Source of the DNA: Streptomyces candidus
GTDB taxonomy: Bacteria > Actinomycetota > Actinomycetes > Streptomycetales > Streptomycetaceae
Length of the DNA stretch: 64,000 nucleotides
Assembly: GCF_014207445.1 (NCBI RefSeq)
Contig: NZ_JACHEM010000009.1
Coordinates: forward strand, 62,001-126,000
Direction of reading: 5' to 3'
Position numbers and translations under genes: made by a program. Shown here piece after piece: positions 42,080 through 49,879 of the stretch (its first letter is position 1; the number at the start of each line of letters is the position of its first letter). The notes under the pieces were generated by a model. The model was not told the origin of the DNA, did no database searches, and saw nothing but the letters and a program-made list of their open reading frames with translations.

Positions 42080-42232
42080 TTAGGACCGCCTCGCCCGTGA
42101 CGGCCGAGGGGTGGGGCACTTGACGTGCCAGTACACCGTCATCGCTGCGGCGGAACCGGCGTCCACGGGGTACGTCGTGTGCTCCTCGCCCTGCTGGATG
42201 GGCTGCTGACATCTGCTGCAGAGTCTCGTCAC
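42080..42232 (-). CDS. 50-residue zinc-ribbon protein
   Basis: GTG at 42232 overlaps the stop of the gene before it (GTGA). The sequence VTRLCSRCQQPIQQGEEHTT, then YPVDAGSAAAMTVYWHVKCP, has C-x2-C and a distal H-x2-C that could bind one zinc. The tail is Arg/Pro-rich. Typical of small accessory proteins of actinophages and AICEs; no role known. Confidence 0.65.
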   Translation of the reverse strand: MTRLCSRCQQPIQQGEEHTTYPVDAGSAAAMTVYWHVKCPTPRPSRARRS

Positions 42233-42645
42233 GGCTTCCACTCCTCCTTGCATCCGGTGCACGACCACGCCTCGCAGTCGAGGTTGTGCGCCCCCTGTTG
42301 GCCGCGGGCGTACCCGACGTGGTGGGCGCCCGTCTCGCGGGTGAGAGTCACTCCGCACCACACGCACGCCCACCCGTGGCGCTGCGCGGGGACCAGGTCT
42401 ACGGCGGCCGGTATCGCCCGCGTGGGGGGTGCGGCGACGGCTTCGGGGTGCGTCTTGCAGGCCCTCGGGAACCAGCGGCCCGACGAGTCCAGGCGGACCC
42501 GCTCACCGAGGTCGACGGCGGTTTCCGCACAGAGGGTGATTCCGCACAGGACGCAGTCCGCGCCGCGGAGCTGGCGTTGCGACAGGTTGTCAACGGAGGG
42601 GATGCGGGTTTCGGATGACCGTGATGTGTGCGCGTGAGTGGCCAT
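42229..42645 (-). CDS. Element protein with three CxxC pairs
   Basis: A 138-residue protein. It contains DCVLCGITLCAETAVDLGERV, then ACVWCGVTLTRETGAHHVGY and, at the end, DCEAWSCTGCKEEWKP. The first two CxxCG(I/V)TL blocks look like an internal duplication of a zinc-binding unit. ATG 42645 has no strong ribosome-binding site. It overlaps the 50-residue gene by 4 bp. Possibly a nucleic-acid or chaperone-type adaptor; not recognised. Confidence 0.65.
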   Translation of the reverse strand: MATHAHTSRSSETRIPSVDNLSQRQLRGADCVLCGITLCAETAVDLGERVRLDSSGRWFPRACKTHPEAVAAPPTRAIPAAVDLVPAQRHGWACVWCGVTLTRETGAHHVGYARGQQGAHNLDCEAWSCTGCKEEWKP

Positions 42646-42732
42646 GCACAGGACCGTAGGGAGACGCGTTTCTCAGGATCGGCCGTGTTTCTCGGTGTTT
42701 CTCACGTGCCCGTCACGGTTTCCCGATGTTGC

Positions 42733-43575
42733 TCACGCGCTCTCAAGCCCGGCCCCGGTGCGGGCGATGATGTGGTGTGCGGCCCGCCCGTCGACCGCCG
42801 CGGCGGCCAACGCGTCCCATACCTTCCGGTACAGGGCGATGTCCTCTGCCGAGTCGAGCCACATTTCCGCGTGCCAGGATTCGGCGATGACAAGCCGGTC
42901 GTCGTGTATCCAGAAGTCGTCACCGGACGCCACCCGCACATCGGCGGTGAGCGGGATGATGCCGAGCCGGACGGTAGAGAGACCGTTGACGGACATCAGA
43001 CGGTCCAACTGGTCGGCCAGGATGCCCGGGGAGCACACACGGGCGTGCAGGGCCGCCTCCCCGATGAGCACGTGGTAGCGCTTGTCCTGCGCGTACAGCC
43101 CTTCCTGACGGCGCACACGGGACGACACCCCGGCTTCGATGTCGCGGACGGCCCCGTGGAGCTGGGCGTACCGGCCAAGCACGGAACGGGCGTATTCCGA
43201 CGTCTGGAACACGCCGGGAATCACGGATGCGCTGAAGCCACGGAACACGCGGGTCCTCTCGTGCTGGGCGCCGAGCGCGTCTTGCACTGCCCGGTGTCCG
43301 CCGGCCAGTTGGCGCCGCCAGGAACGGTACGTCGACTCCAGTCCGGCGAGCCTGCCTTTCAGCTCGACGGCCAGTTCCGGGCGCCCGACCCCGCGCGCCC
43401 ACGCGTCAAGGTCGACGGGCTTGGCAGTCTGCTTCCCGTTCTCCAGCTTGGACACCTTGGAGGGCGCCCACCCGCACTCTGCGGCCAGGCCGCGGACAGT
43501 GAGACCGCCCTCGGTGCGCAGCTCGCGTAGCCGCACTCCGAGGGCGTTCCGGGCCTGCTGAAAGTCGGTGCTCAC
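42733..43575 (-). CDS. XRE-family regulator with DUF5753 domain
   Basis: A 280-residue protein. The N-terminal HTH is LGVRLRELRTEGGLTVRGLAAECGWAPSKVSKLENGKQT (about residues 10-50). A DUF5753 domain follows (IPGVFQTSEYARSVLG, RVRRQEGLYAQDKRYHVLIGEAALHARV, GIIPLTADVRVASGDDFWIHDDRLVIAES). These large regulators are very common in Streptomyces, usually beside a DUF397 gene; here the partner is a DUF6879 protein. GTG 43575 overlaps the upstream stop. It probably regulates its own operon. Confidence 0.92.
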   Translation of the reverse strand: MSTDFQQARNALGVRLRELRTEGGLTVRGLAAECGWAPSKVSKLENGKQTAKPVDLDAWARGVGRPELAVELKGRLAGLESTYRSWRRQLAGGHRAVQDALGAQHERTRVFRGFSASVIPGVFQTSEYARSVLGRYAQLHGAVRDIEAGVSSRVRRQEGLYAQDKRYHVLIGEAALHARVCSPGILADQLDRLMSVNGLSTVRLGIIPLTADVRVASGDDFWIHDDRLVIAESWHAEMWLDSAEDIALYRKVWDALAAAAVDGRAAHHIIARTGAGLESA

Positions 43576-44111
43576 ATGGGGGAAGCTACCCGCCGGGCGA
43601 ACTCCTCGTAACGGGTGGCGTGGTGCCAAGCTGCGTCCCGTGCCTGGCAGGCCCGCACGACGGCCGCCGGATCTTCCGTGAGTTCCATCCTGCGTTCGGC
43701 GTTGTCCCAGTTGAAGGCGGCCAGGACGCGGGAGTCGAACAGCCAGAAGTCGAAGTCAGGCAGCTGGAGTTGTTCGGCCTGGCCGCGGGTCATGTACCGG
43801 ATGTCTTCGCCGGCGGCCAGGTTGTCGGGGGTGGTGGCCAGGAGGTACCGCTGGTTGTCGGTAGGCGGCTCGTCGATGAGGCGGACGCGTTCGATGCGCT
43901 TGCCCTGCCCGGTCTGTGCGCGGGCGTTGGCGAACCATGGCCCGTCGGTGTCCGGGGGCGGCTGGATGCCGTCGAGGAACCGGCGGTACTCGTCGGTGCC
44001 CGTGTCGGCCGCGTACTCCCGACGGGTCTCCAGCCGCCAGGCCGTGTGACGGAACCCGGTCTCGAAGAAGTCGACGATCCGGTGGGCGGATACGGCGTCC
44101 AGCAACGTCAC
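43572..44111 (-). CDS. DUF6879-family protein
   Basis: A 179-residue cytoplasmic protein: FFETGFRHTAWRLETRREYA at the start, KRIERVRLIDEPPTDNQRYLL in the middle, then DFDFWLFDSRVLAAFNWD. This is the DUF6879 pattern, found with XRE/DUF5753 regulators throughout Streptomyces genomes; the biochemical role is unknown. It overlaps both the upstream 68-residue gene and the downstream XRE gene by 4 bp, so the three form one translation unit. Confidence 0.85.
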   Translation of the reverse strand: MTLLDAVSAHRIVDFFETGFRHTAWRLETRREYAADTGTDEYRRFLDGIQPPPDTDGPWFANARAQTGQGKRIERVRLIDEPPTDNQRYLLATTPDNLAAGEDIRYMTRGQAEQLQLPDFDFWLFDSRVLAAFNWDNAERRMELTEDPAAVVRACQARDAAWHHATRYEEFARRVASPM

Positions 44112-44314
44112 TCCTTGGGCGCGAAGTTGACGAGGAGGGCGCGGTCGACGACGACGAGGGTTTCCCCGGAGAGCGGGTTGACCATCTGCGCGATGTCCTC
44201 GGGGTCCGCGATCTTCCCTTGAACCAGGACTTCACCGGTGTCGAGATCCTCATAGAGGGTGGGACACTCTCCGGTCTTCGAGTTGGTGCCGAGCATCCGT
44301 AGCCTGCGGGCCAT
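44108..44314 (-). CDS. 68-residue protein leading the XRE-DUF6879 operon
   Basis: MARRLRMLGTNSKTGECPTL, then YEDLDTGEVLVQGKIADPED, then MVNPLSGETLVVVDRALLVNF. It looks like a small beta-rich protein. Similar short proteins precede DUF6879 in other Streptomyces as far as I recall. ATG 44314 follows GAGAGGGGAACCC, a good ribosome-binding site. It is the first gene of the operon 44314-42080. Confidence 0.75.
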   Translation of the reverse strand: MARRLRMLGTNSKTGECPTLYEDLDTGEVLVQGKIADPEDIAQMVNPLSGETLVVVDRALLVNFAPKE

Positions 44315-44402
44315 GGGGTTCCCCTCTCGGTGGTGGCCGACCTGGTGACGGCTTGCCGAGAAGGTAGCGGGTGGAACGAGAAACACGACAGGGCACACGA
44401 AA

Positions 44403-44433
44403 GCGCCCGACCCTCACTACGAGGACCGGGCGC
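44403..44433 (-). terminator. Hairpin after the coiled-coil gene pair
   Basis: GCGCCCG (44403-44409) and CGGGCGC (44427-44433) pair, with more imperfect pairing inside. It separates the operon ending at 44444 from the one starting at 44314. Confidence 0.6.
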
Positions 44434-44443
44434 CGGGGTGGGT

Positions 44444-45070
44444 CTACGAGGCCGCGTCGAGACGGCCGATCGCGTCGTCCAGCGGTGACGACTGCGGGCC
44501 GACCACCAGTTGCCGGGCGAGCGAGTACGTGTGGTCAAGCGGGAGCCCGCGGGGGTGCGCGTCCGCGATGCGCCGTACAAGGCAGTGCAGGACCGGCCCC
44601 GGCTCCAGTGCCACGTGCCGCACGGTGCCGGTCTCCACACGGGAATTCGCGGGTGACCCGTCCCATCGGGCGGTGACGTCCGGGCGGCCGGGAGCGTCCC
44701 GTACGGCCGCTATGGAGAGCATCCGGGCGGCCTCGTCCACGGCGGCCGTCCGCGCCTCGCACGCGGCCACCAGGGACTCCAGCGCCTTACGTGCGGCAAC
44801 GTACTGGGCCGCGATGTCGTCGAGGGTGTGCGCGTCGAGGAGCTGCTCCGCGCGGTCGATGGCCTCGGCACGCGCCCGGGTGGCGGCGGCCGTGCGGGCC
44901 TGCTCTGCCTTGCGGTCCGCGGCGTCCTTCCGCAGGCGTGCAAAGCGGCTGAGCCCGCGTGCCTGCTCGACCTGGTCCGCGGTCACGGCCTCGTCGCCGG
45001 ACCGTACGCGCTCCTCCAGGGCGGCGAGCGTGCGGCCGGCCTCGGTCGTCTCCTGCGTCTGCATGGTCAT
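44444..45070 (-). CDS. Element coiled-coil protein, paralogue A
   Basis: A 208-residue protein. Residues ~8-115 are a continuous Ala/Arg/Glu-rich coiled coil (ALEERVRSGDEAVTADQVEQ then ARGLSRFARLRKDAADRKAE). The C-terminal part (ETGTVRHVALEPGPVLHCLV, LDHTYSLARQLVVG) is globular. The motif V(R)SGDE.VTA(D/E)Q aligns with the next gene, so the two are tandem paralogues. Function unknown; phage scaffolding or partition proteins share such layouts. Confidence 0.72.
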   Translation of the reverse strand: MTMQTQETTEAGRTLAALEERVRSGDEAVTADQVEQARGLSRFARLRKDAADRKAEQARTAAATRARAEAIDRAEQLLDAHTLDDIAAQYVAARKALESLVAACEARTAAVDEAARMLSIAAVRDAPGRPDVTARWDGSPANSRVETGTVRHVALEPGPVLHCLVRRIADAHPRGLPLDHTYSLARQLVVGPQSSPLDDAIGRLDAAS

Positions 45071-45825
45071 GCTGCGCTCGCTTCCTGCGTGATCGGCTGG
45101 CGGTTCTGCCCGTACGCCTCACCGCGCGCGGCCTGGCCGAGGGCCTGCCACTCCTGCGGGGTGTACCGCAGTGCGTCCATGAGTCCCGGAACGCCGTCGG
45201 CCCTGTTCGGCACGGCGCCCGGCATGGTCGTCATGAGGTCCGCGGCCATCTGCCGGATGCCGCTCTGGCCCACCAGGGCGGCGGCCAGGGCGATACCCAG
45301 GAGTTCACCAGCGGGGGTCGCGACGGCGCGGCCCTGGCGGAGCGCCATCACGCTGACGGGCGACGTGTTCTGCGCCCGGAACCCGTACCGGTCGGACGGC
45401 CACGGAGTGTCGGGGCTCCAGCCCAGCTCACCATTCAGGGCCACGCCCGCGGCGGCGGTCTCGTGGATGGTCGCCTCGCGGTTAGCGGCGGCCTGCACGA
45501 GGGCCTCCACCGCGGCCATGACGCCCTTCACGGCGGTGATGAGCGGCTCTGTGGAGTCCTCGGCTACGAGGGCGCGGATGTTGTCCCCGGCGGCGGACGC
45601 ACGGGCGTCCAGATCGGCAGCAACGGCCGAAGTGAGCTTCCGTTCCGCGGCCGTCACCCGCAAGTCGGCAAGGTCGGCCAACTCGCGCTGCTCGCCGATC
45701 TGCTCGGCGGTCACCGTCTCGTCGCCGGATCGGACCTGTTCGGCCAGGGCTTCGACGAGGGCGCGGGCCTGTTCTGCTTCCGTACGGGCGGTGTCGAGGG
45801 CGGCGCGGGCCGCGGCCGGCGTCAC
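45067..45825 (-). CDS. Element coiled-coil protein, paralogue B
   Basis: A 252-residue protein. The N-terminal coiled coil (ALVEALAEQVRSGDETVTAE, then QIGEQRELADLADLRVTAAERK) matches paralogue A; the C-terminal half (ELGWSPDTPWPSDRYGFRAQ, LLGIALAAALVGQSGIRQMA) is different. GTG 45825 overlaps the upstream stop by 4 bp, and its own stop overlaps paralogue A's start. The shared block suggests both bind the same partner through the coiled coil. Confidence 0.72.
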   Translation of the reverse strand: MTPAAARAALDTARTEAEQARALVEALAEQVRSGDETVTAEQIGEQRELADLADLRVTAAERKLTSAVAADLDARASAAGDNIRALVAEDSTEPLITAVKGVMAAVEALVQAAANREATIHETAAAGVALNGELGWSPDTPWPSDRYGFRAQNTSPVSVMALRQGRAVATPAGELLGIALAAALVGQSGIRQMAADLMTTMPGAVPNRADGVPGLMDALRYTPQEWQALGQAARGEAYGQNRQPITQEASAA

Positions 45826-46058
45826 GCTGCACCCTTGCGGGCGGTGCGGGCCATGTGCGCCCCGACCTGGCGGCGGCGGACCTCGGAGAGGGTGAGCCAT
45901 CCGGCGGTGCCGAACAGGGCGGCGTCCGCGTCGAGCTGCTGCTGATGTTCCTCGCGCGCGGGGCGGGCGGCCTCGTCCGCGGCGGCCTGTTGCTGGGTGT
46001 AGTGCGCGGCGAGTGCGCTATTCAGGTTCGGGCTGCGCTGCTGGTCCTGGCTTCCCAC
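45822..46058 (-). CDS. Small element protein (78 residues)
   Basis: GTG 46058 with GAGGAGC upstream starts VGSQDQQRSPNLNSALAAHY. The middle is Gln/Ala/Glu-rich (QQQAAADEAARPAREEHQQQ) and the end WLTLSEVRRRQVGAHMARTA looks like a short helix-turn-helix. It overlaps the upstream HTH gene by 41 bp; a shorter form is possible. No family recognised. Confidence 0.6.
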   Translation of the reverse strand: MGSQDQQRSPNLNSALAAHYTQQQAAADEAARPAREEHQQQLDADAALFGTAGWLTLSEVRRRQVGAHMARTARKGAA

Positions 46059-46452
46059 GGGGGTGCTCCTCGAATCGGTAGCGGTCGAGGTCGCGCCTGG
46101 TGGTGACCCAGTCCCGGCCGACTCGCCATGCATCGAGCCGGCCGGAACTCAGGAGATGCGTCGCCCAGCGCCTAGAGCACTGAAGGACGCTCGCAACCTC
46201 ATGCGCCCCCACCATGTCGCCGTCTCCAACTTCGCTTCCTCGTGGGGAAGTCGGTTCGTCAGGGACGGGTACGGCACCCTGTGCGGCCCCGTGCAAGGCC
46301 CGCAGGAAGCTGCGGGCCTCAGGGGTGAGTGCACCCCCGTTCGTCCTCGTCTGGTCAGCCAGATAGAGGGTGGTCGCCGCGAACACGGTACTGACGAGGC
46401 GGGCGGGGACGAGGACCGCACCGTCGCCCCCGACCAGGTCCTCAGGCGGCAT
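46018..46452 (-). CDS. Helix-turn-helix (excisionase/MerR-like) protein
   Basis: A 144-residue protein. The first ~70 residues are alpha-helical without known homology (VGGDGAVLVPARLVSTVFAA). Residues ~78-130 are an HTH_17-type DNA-binding domain (DMVGAHEVASVLQCSRRWATHLLSSGRLDAWRVGRDWVTTRRDLDRY). Such domains occur in excisionases and plasmid regulators. It overlaps the genes on both sides, which points to tight co-translation in the element's long minus-strand operon. Confidence 0.78.
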   Translation of the reverse strand: MPPEDLVGGDGAVLVPARLVSTVFAATTLYLADQTRTNGGALTPEARSFLRALHGAAQGAVPVPDEPTSPRGSEVGDGDMVGAHEVASVLQCSRRWATHLLSSGRLDAWRVGRDWVTTRRDLDRYRFEEHPRGKPGPAAQPEPE

Positions 46453-46735
46453 CCCGCGGCCGTTCCAGCGCGCTCAGGACGAACGGCCAGTCCGACGGGT
46501 ACCAGACGGCCGTCTCGATGCCCTCGGGGAAGCGCTCCACGGGTGGCTGTGCGTCCGCGCGGCGGCGGCCGGTACGCAGCCACACCAGGAGCACGCGGTC
46601 GTTCTTCGTGAGGATCAGCGACGGGTCGGCGGTCCGCTTGTTGGCGGTGATCTGGTCGTACACCTGCCAGCCGCGGGACTGTGCCTTGCGGGTGACGCGG
46701 TCGTTCCATTCGAGTTGAGCGATACCGAGCTTCAC
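46442..46735 (-). CDS. Element protein of unknown family (97 residues)
   Basis: GTG 46735 begins VKLGIAQLEWNDRVTRKAQS, then RGWQVYDQITANKRTADPSL ... VERFPEGIETAVWYPSDWPF. The start SD is weak; in-frame codons further upstream exist but lack similarity to anything. The region RKAQSRGWQVYDQI...ILTKNDRVLLVWLRTGRRR recalls small restriction-endonuclease-like (PD-D/ExK) VRR-NUC proteins of phages, but the full motif is not convincing. Function unknown. Confidence 0.6.
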   Translation of the reverse strand: MKLGIAQLEWNDRVTRKAQSRGWQVYDQITANKRTADPSLILTKNDRVLLVWLRTGRRRADAQPPVERFPEGIETAVWYPSDWPFVLSALERPRDAA

Positions 46736-46866
46736 GGGTGATCCCTTCGAGGTGGTGTCGCGTGCGCGCGCACGCGTGAGGAGGGTCGCGACCGGACGCG
46801 AGCGGAGAGAGGCTTCCTGCGCGCGCATACGCGCGGGAGTGCAGGAACCGGATCCCCCGCGGCCTG

Positions 46867-47094
46867 TCAGCGGGTATTGGCGGCGGCGCGGAAGGTGTCA
46901 GGCAGCGCGCTGACGTGGCCGTGGAGGACGGGGCACGTGTCGTCGTGCTCGATGCGGGCGTGCATGACTCCGGTGCCGTCGGTGGCGAGGTTGACGGCTT
47001 CGCCGTTGCAGTGACTACACCTGTAGTGGCTGACCATGGCGGCGAGGATCTCGGCACGTCCGGCAACAAGGTCTGTGCGGGCGGGCTGGCTCAT
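46867..47094 (-). CDS. 75-residue zinc-binding protein beside the candidate origin
   Basis: ATG 47094 has GGAG 4 nt upstream and starts MSQPARTDLVAGRAEILAAM. The core VSHYRCSHCNGEAVNLATDG ... HARIEHDDTCPVLHGH has C-x2-C plus H/C pairs for one zinc. It is the first gene after the iteron region; plasmid copy-control or replication accessory roles are possible but only by position. Confidence 0.62.
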   Translation of the reverse strand: MSQPARTDLVAGRAEILAAMVSHYRCSHCNGEAVNLATDGTGVMHARIEHDDTCPVLHGHVSALPDTFRAAANTR

Positions 47095-47109
47095 GGGGCT
47101 CCGATCGGG

Positions 47110-47287
47110 GTGGACGAATGTGGACGTGGACAACGTGGACAACGTCCACAGGGGGGCGTCTCGCTTAACGCGAAAGAGAATTCATGTCCTTTTTGTTTAT
47201 GTATGTAGTTATTCGGAGGCGGTGCGAGTGATCACGACGGGCGGGTGTGGACGGTGTCCACGTGTCCACACCCACCGACGTGTCCAC
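47110..47287. repeat. Candidate replication origin: nine GTGGAC boxes flanking an AT-rich core
   Basis: GTGGAC/GTCCAC occurs at 47110, 47120, 47126, 47135 and 47144 on the left and at 47247, 47256, 47264 and 47282 on the right, mostly forward on the left and reversed on the right. Between them 47161-47216 is strongly AT-rich (TTTTTGTTTATGTATG), far from the genome's composition. It begins just after the replication gene's 3' end at 47292. Iterons plus an AT-rich unwinding core are the signature of a plasmid-type origin. Confidence 0.72.
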
Positions 47288-47291
47288 GTCG

Positions 47292-49604
47292 TCAGTCCGT
47301 GACGGGACAGATCTTGTTGTCCTCGGTGAAGATCCATCCATTGGCCTCGGCGTCGTCGATCGCCTGCGTCAGGTATTGGCGGTCGCGGCTCGGGAAGGCG
47401 CGGTTCAGCTCCCCGTACGTGATCCCTCCGAGGCGGGACGCGTGCTTCTTGACGAGGCTGGCGCGGCGGAGGCGGGAACGGTCCACGTCGATCTTCGCCA
47501 GGTGCGAACGGACCTCGGTGTGCACCTTCGCGTCCTCGGCTGCTTGGCGCTCTGCCTCCGCTTCCCTGCGGGCTCGGGCCACCAAGCCGTCCCGCACGGC
47601 GCAGGACGTGGCCCACACGGTCTCGGCGAGTGACCAGTCCTCTTCGGTCACGGCGAACCGGTTCCCGTCGAGGAGCGCGAAGAGGGCGGCTACCTTGACC
47701 TTCATCAGGCCTGCGTGTCCGTCGAGTTCGGCTACTTCGACTTCCCCGCGGCCCCGGGCCACTTTCTCTTGCCAGAGCATCCGGCGGATGCGCTCGGGAA
47801 ACGTCACTTCCACGGGGTCGGCCGGCTGCATCTGTCCGGGGTGCTTCGTGATCTCTCCGGGCCATTCCACGGGCTCGTCCGGGATGGACGGGTCAGCGGC
47901 CCATGCCCATAGGAACCGCTGCGGTGTGCCCGTACGGGCGTCGGCCAGCAGCGGCAGGGCGGTGCTCGGCTGGAAGCCCACCAGCAGGCCCATGCTGTAC
48001 GACCCGGTGGCAACGAACCGAGTCCGTTCCTCCGACGCGTTGGTCTGGCCGAGGGCTTCCCCGACTGCGGCACGACGGATCGTCTCGGGCAGTACGGAGC
48101 CGGTCCGCATGGCCAGCGTGACGAGCGTTTCGCCCTCGTCGACGTAGACGTACAGGTTGTGGCGGACCTGCTTTCGCACGCGCTTCATGACCGGGTCGCC
48201 CTTGCTCGGGCCACGCTGGTAGATCTCGCCGGTGGGTTCCTCCACGGTGCCCATGAATGCCTCGGCGATACCCTCGCCGGTGCCGATCGGGAGGCCGTCC
48301 CGGAACTCCGGGTCATGGGCGGGCATGAGGACTCGCGACAGGGACGACCCGGAGGACTTCCCGGTGCCGGCCCCGCCCACAAGCGCGGCGAACAGGTTCA
48401 GGGAGGCGGGGCTGCCGATGCCGGTAACGGCCTTGATGTTGTGGGAGATCATCCCGGAGAGCCGGGCGAGCGTGGTGTAGAGGAGCACGTCCGCCGAACA
48501 CGCGCGAGAGTGTGCTGCCTGGCGGATGTGGCGGAAGACAGGGCGGGCCTCGTAGAAGTCCGGGGGAAGCAGGCCCAACGGCGTCTGCGACTCGGTGGAA
48601 GCCTGCGGCGTCTCTTCGCGCGGCGCGGCTCCCCGCTCGGGTCCCAGCAGCGCTGAGAAGTCGTTGCGAACGTCTGTGCGGGCCACGGGGGGCCATGGGT
48701 GCCGGGGCTCGGCCATGCCCGCGCGGAGCCCTGAGTCGATGGTGGCGAGCGCGCGTCCTTCCGGGTGGTTGCCCGCGCGCGCTGCCGACATAAGGTCATG
48801 GCGGGCCTCGGCCTCGGTGAGCGCTCCTGCGCCCACCAACGTCCCCAGACTGAATGCGGCGGTGTTGATGACGTTGTTCTGGTCACCGTCCGGGGCTCCG
48901 GTGATCGCGTCGCATTCGGCTTGGACTGCCTTTCGGGTGTACGCGTCGTGGCGGTCCGCCGGGATGACGATGTTCGTCGCCGGTGCGCGCAACGGTCCGG
49001 GCCGCTCCTGCAACGCGGTCAGCAGCCATTCCGGGGCGGGGGCCGGCGGGCATTCCGCGTCTTCCAGGCTGTAGACGACCCCGGTCGCGTGGACCGAGCC
49101 GGGGCCGATGACGTAGGCGTTCCCGGCTCGTACGTCGCCGTCGAACTTGCCCTTGAGTGCACCGAGCCCGTTGCCGAGCTTGGCGCATGCCGGGGCCCAG
49201 TAGTAGTCGTGGTGGCCCTTGCCGGTGTGGACGCGCATGGTGGGCGTGTGTTCGTGCCCGAGGGCGTTGGCGACGTCTTCCAGGGCTCCGGGGCGGTCGC
49301 TGTCCATTACGAGGAGCTGCGCGCCGTCGGGGCCGGTGCACGGGCCGATGCTCACCCCGACGTTCCGGAGGCCCGCCCCGAAGATGCGTTGCACCTGCTT
49401 GTCGTCGCGGGTGTGTCCGGTGGTGAACGGAACGGCCGGATGCTTGCCACGGTCGGCGCAGGTCGCCGCGTCGTGTCCGCGGCCGATGCCGGTGCACTTC
49501 TCAGTGCCCGGGTGGTCCGCGGGGAAGACTGAGAAGCCGTGCCGTACGAGCCACAGTGCGCCGTTGAGCGGCGTCACGGCGGCGGCGGTGCTGTGCTCGG
49601 TCAC
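47292..49604 (-). CDS. Bifunctional primase/polymerase with P-loop helicase-like domain (element replication protein)
   Basis: A 770-residue protein. Residues ~10-200 form a prim-pol domain: GALWLVRHGFSVFPADH, GKHPAVPFTTGHTRDD, the metal motif LLVMDSDRPG, and then GNAYVIGPGSVHATG. Residues ~350-640 are a P-loop ATPase/helicase-like domain (LVGGAGTGKSSG, then the acidic YVYVDEGETLV) of the DUF3987 type. A C-terminal wHTH-like stretch follows (GITYGELNRAFPSRDRQYLTQAIDDAEANGW). Such fusions start replication of AICEs and actinophages. GTG 49604 overlaps the upstream stop. The iteron origin lies just past its end. Confidence 0.9.
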   Translation of the reverse strand: MTEHSTAAAVTPLNGALWLVRHGFSVFPADHPGTEKCTGIGRGHDAATCADRGKHPAVPFTTGHTRDDKQVQRIFGAGLRNVGVSIGPCTGPDGAQLLVMDSDRPGALEDVANALGHEHTPTMRVHTGKGHHDYYWAPACAKLGNGLGALKGKFDGDVRAGNAYVIGPGSVHATGVVYSLEDAECPPAPAPEWLLTALQERPGPLRAPATNIVIPADRHDAYTRKAVQAECDAITGAPDGDQNNVINTAAFSLGTLVGAGALTEAEARHDLMSAARAGNHPEGRALATIDSGLRAGMAEPRHPWPPVARTDVRNDFSALLGPERGAAPREETPQASTESQTPLGLLPPDFYEARPVFRHIRQAAHSRACSADVLLYTTLARLSGMISHNIKAVTGIGSPASLNLFAALVGGAGTGKSSGSSLSRVLMPAHDPEFRDGLPIGTGEGIAEAFMGTVEEPTGEIYQRGPSKGDPVMKRVRKQVRHNLYVYVDEGETLVTLAMRTGSVLPETIRRAAVGEALGQTNASEERTRFVATGSYSMGLLVGFQPSTALPLLADARTGTPQRFLWAWAADPSIPDEPVEWPGEITKHPGQMQPADPVEVTFPERIRRMLWQEKVARGRGEVEVAELDGHAGLMKVKVAALFALLDGNRFAVTEEDWSLAETVWATSCAVRDGLVARARREAEAERQAAEDAKVHTEVRSHLAKIDVDRSRLRRASLVKKHASRLGGITYGELNRAFPSRDRQYLTQAIDDAEANGWIFTEDNKICPVTD

Positions 49605-49879
49605 GTGCTGCGCTCCATCTTGCGTTTCGCGACGTCCTCGGCGGTGGCAAGAACGTCGGCGATCCAGCGGCGGGCAGCGGCGCGGACGGCGTTCGCGCTC
49701 GGCTGCTCTTCGAAGCTGGCTCTGATTGATCCGAGGGTGAGTTCACGGCGGGCGCGTTCGCGGAGGAGCTGCGCCCGGAGTTCCTCGGGGGTGGGGATGG
49801 CCGGCCACTGACCGGGGAGACGCCCGGAGGCCCCCGACACCATGACGTCGGAGGCTCCGGGGCGGTGCACGGTCGTCAC
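49601..49879 (-). CDS. Small helical element protein (92 residues)
   Basis: GTG 49879 overlaps the upstream stop, and its own stop overlaps the replication gene's start. The sequence TPEELRAQLLRERARRELTLGSIRASFEEQPS and ANAVRAAARRWIADVLATAE is all-helical and charged. It may be a helper of the replication protein; family not recognised. Confidence 0.68.
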   Translation of the reverse strand: MTTVHRPGASDVMVSGASGRLPGQWPAIPTPEELRAQLLRERARRELTLGSIRASFEEQPSANAVRAAARRWIADVLATAEDVAKRKMERST

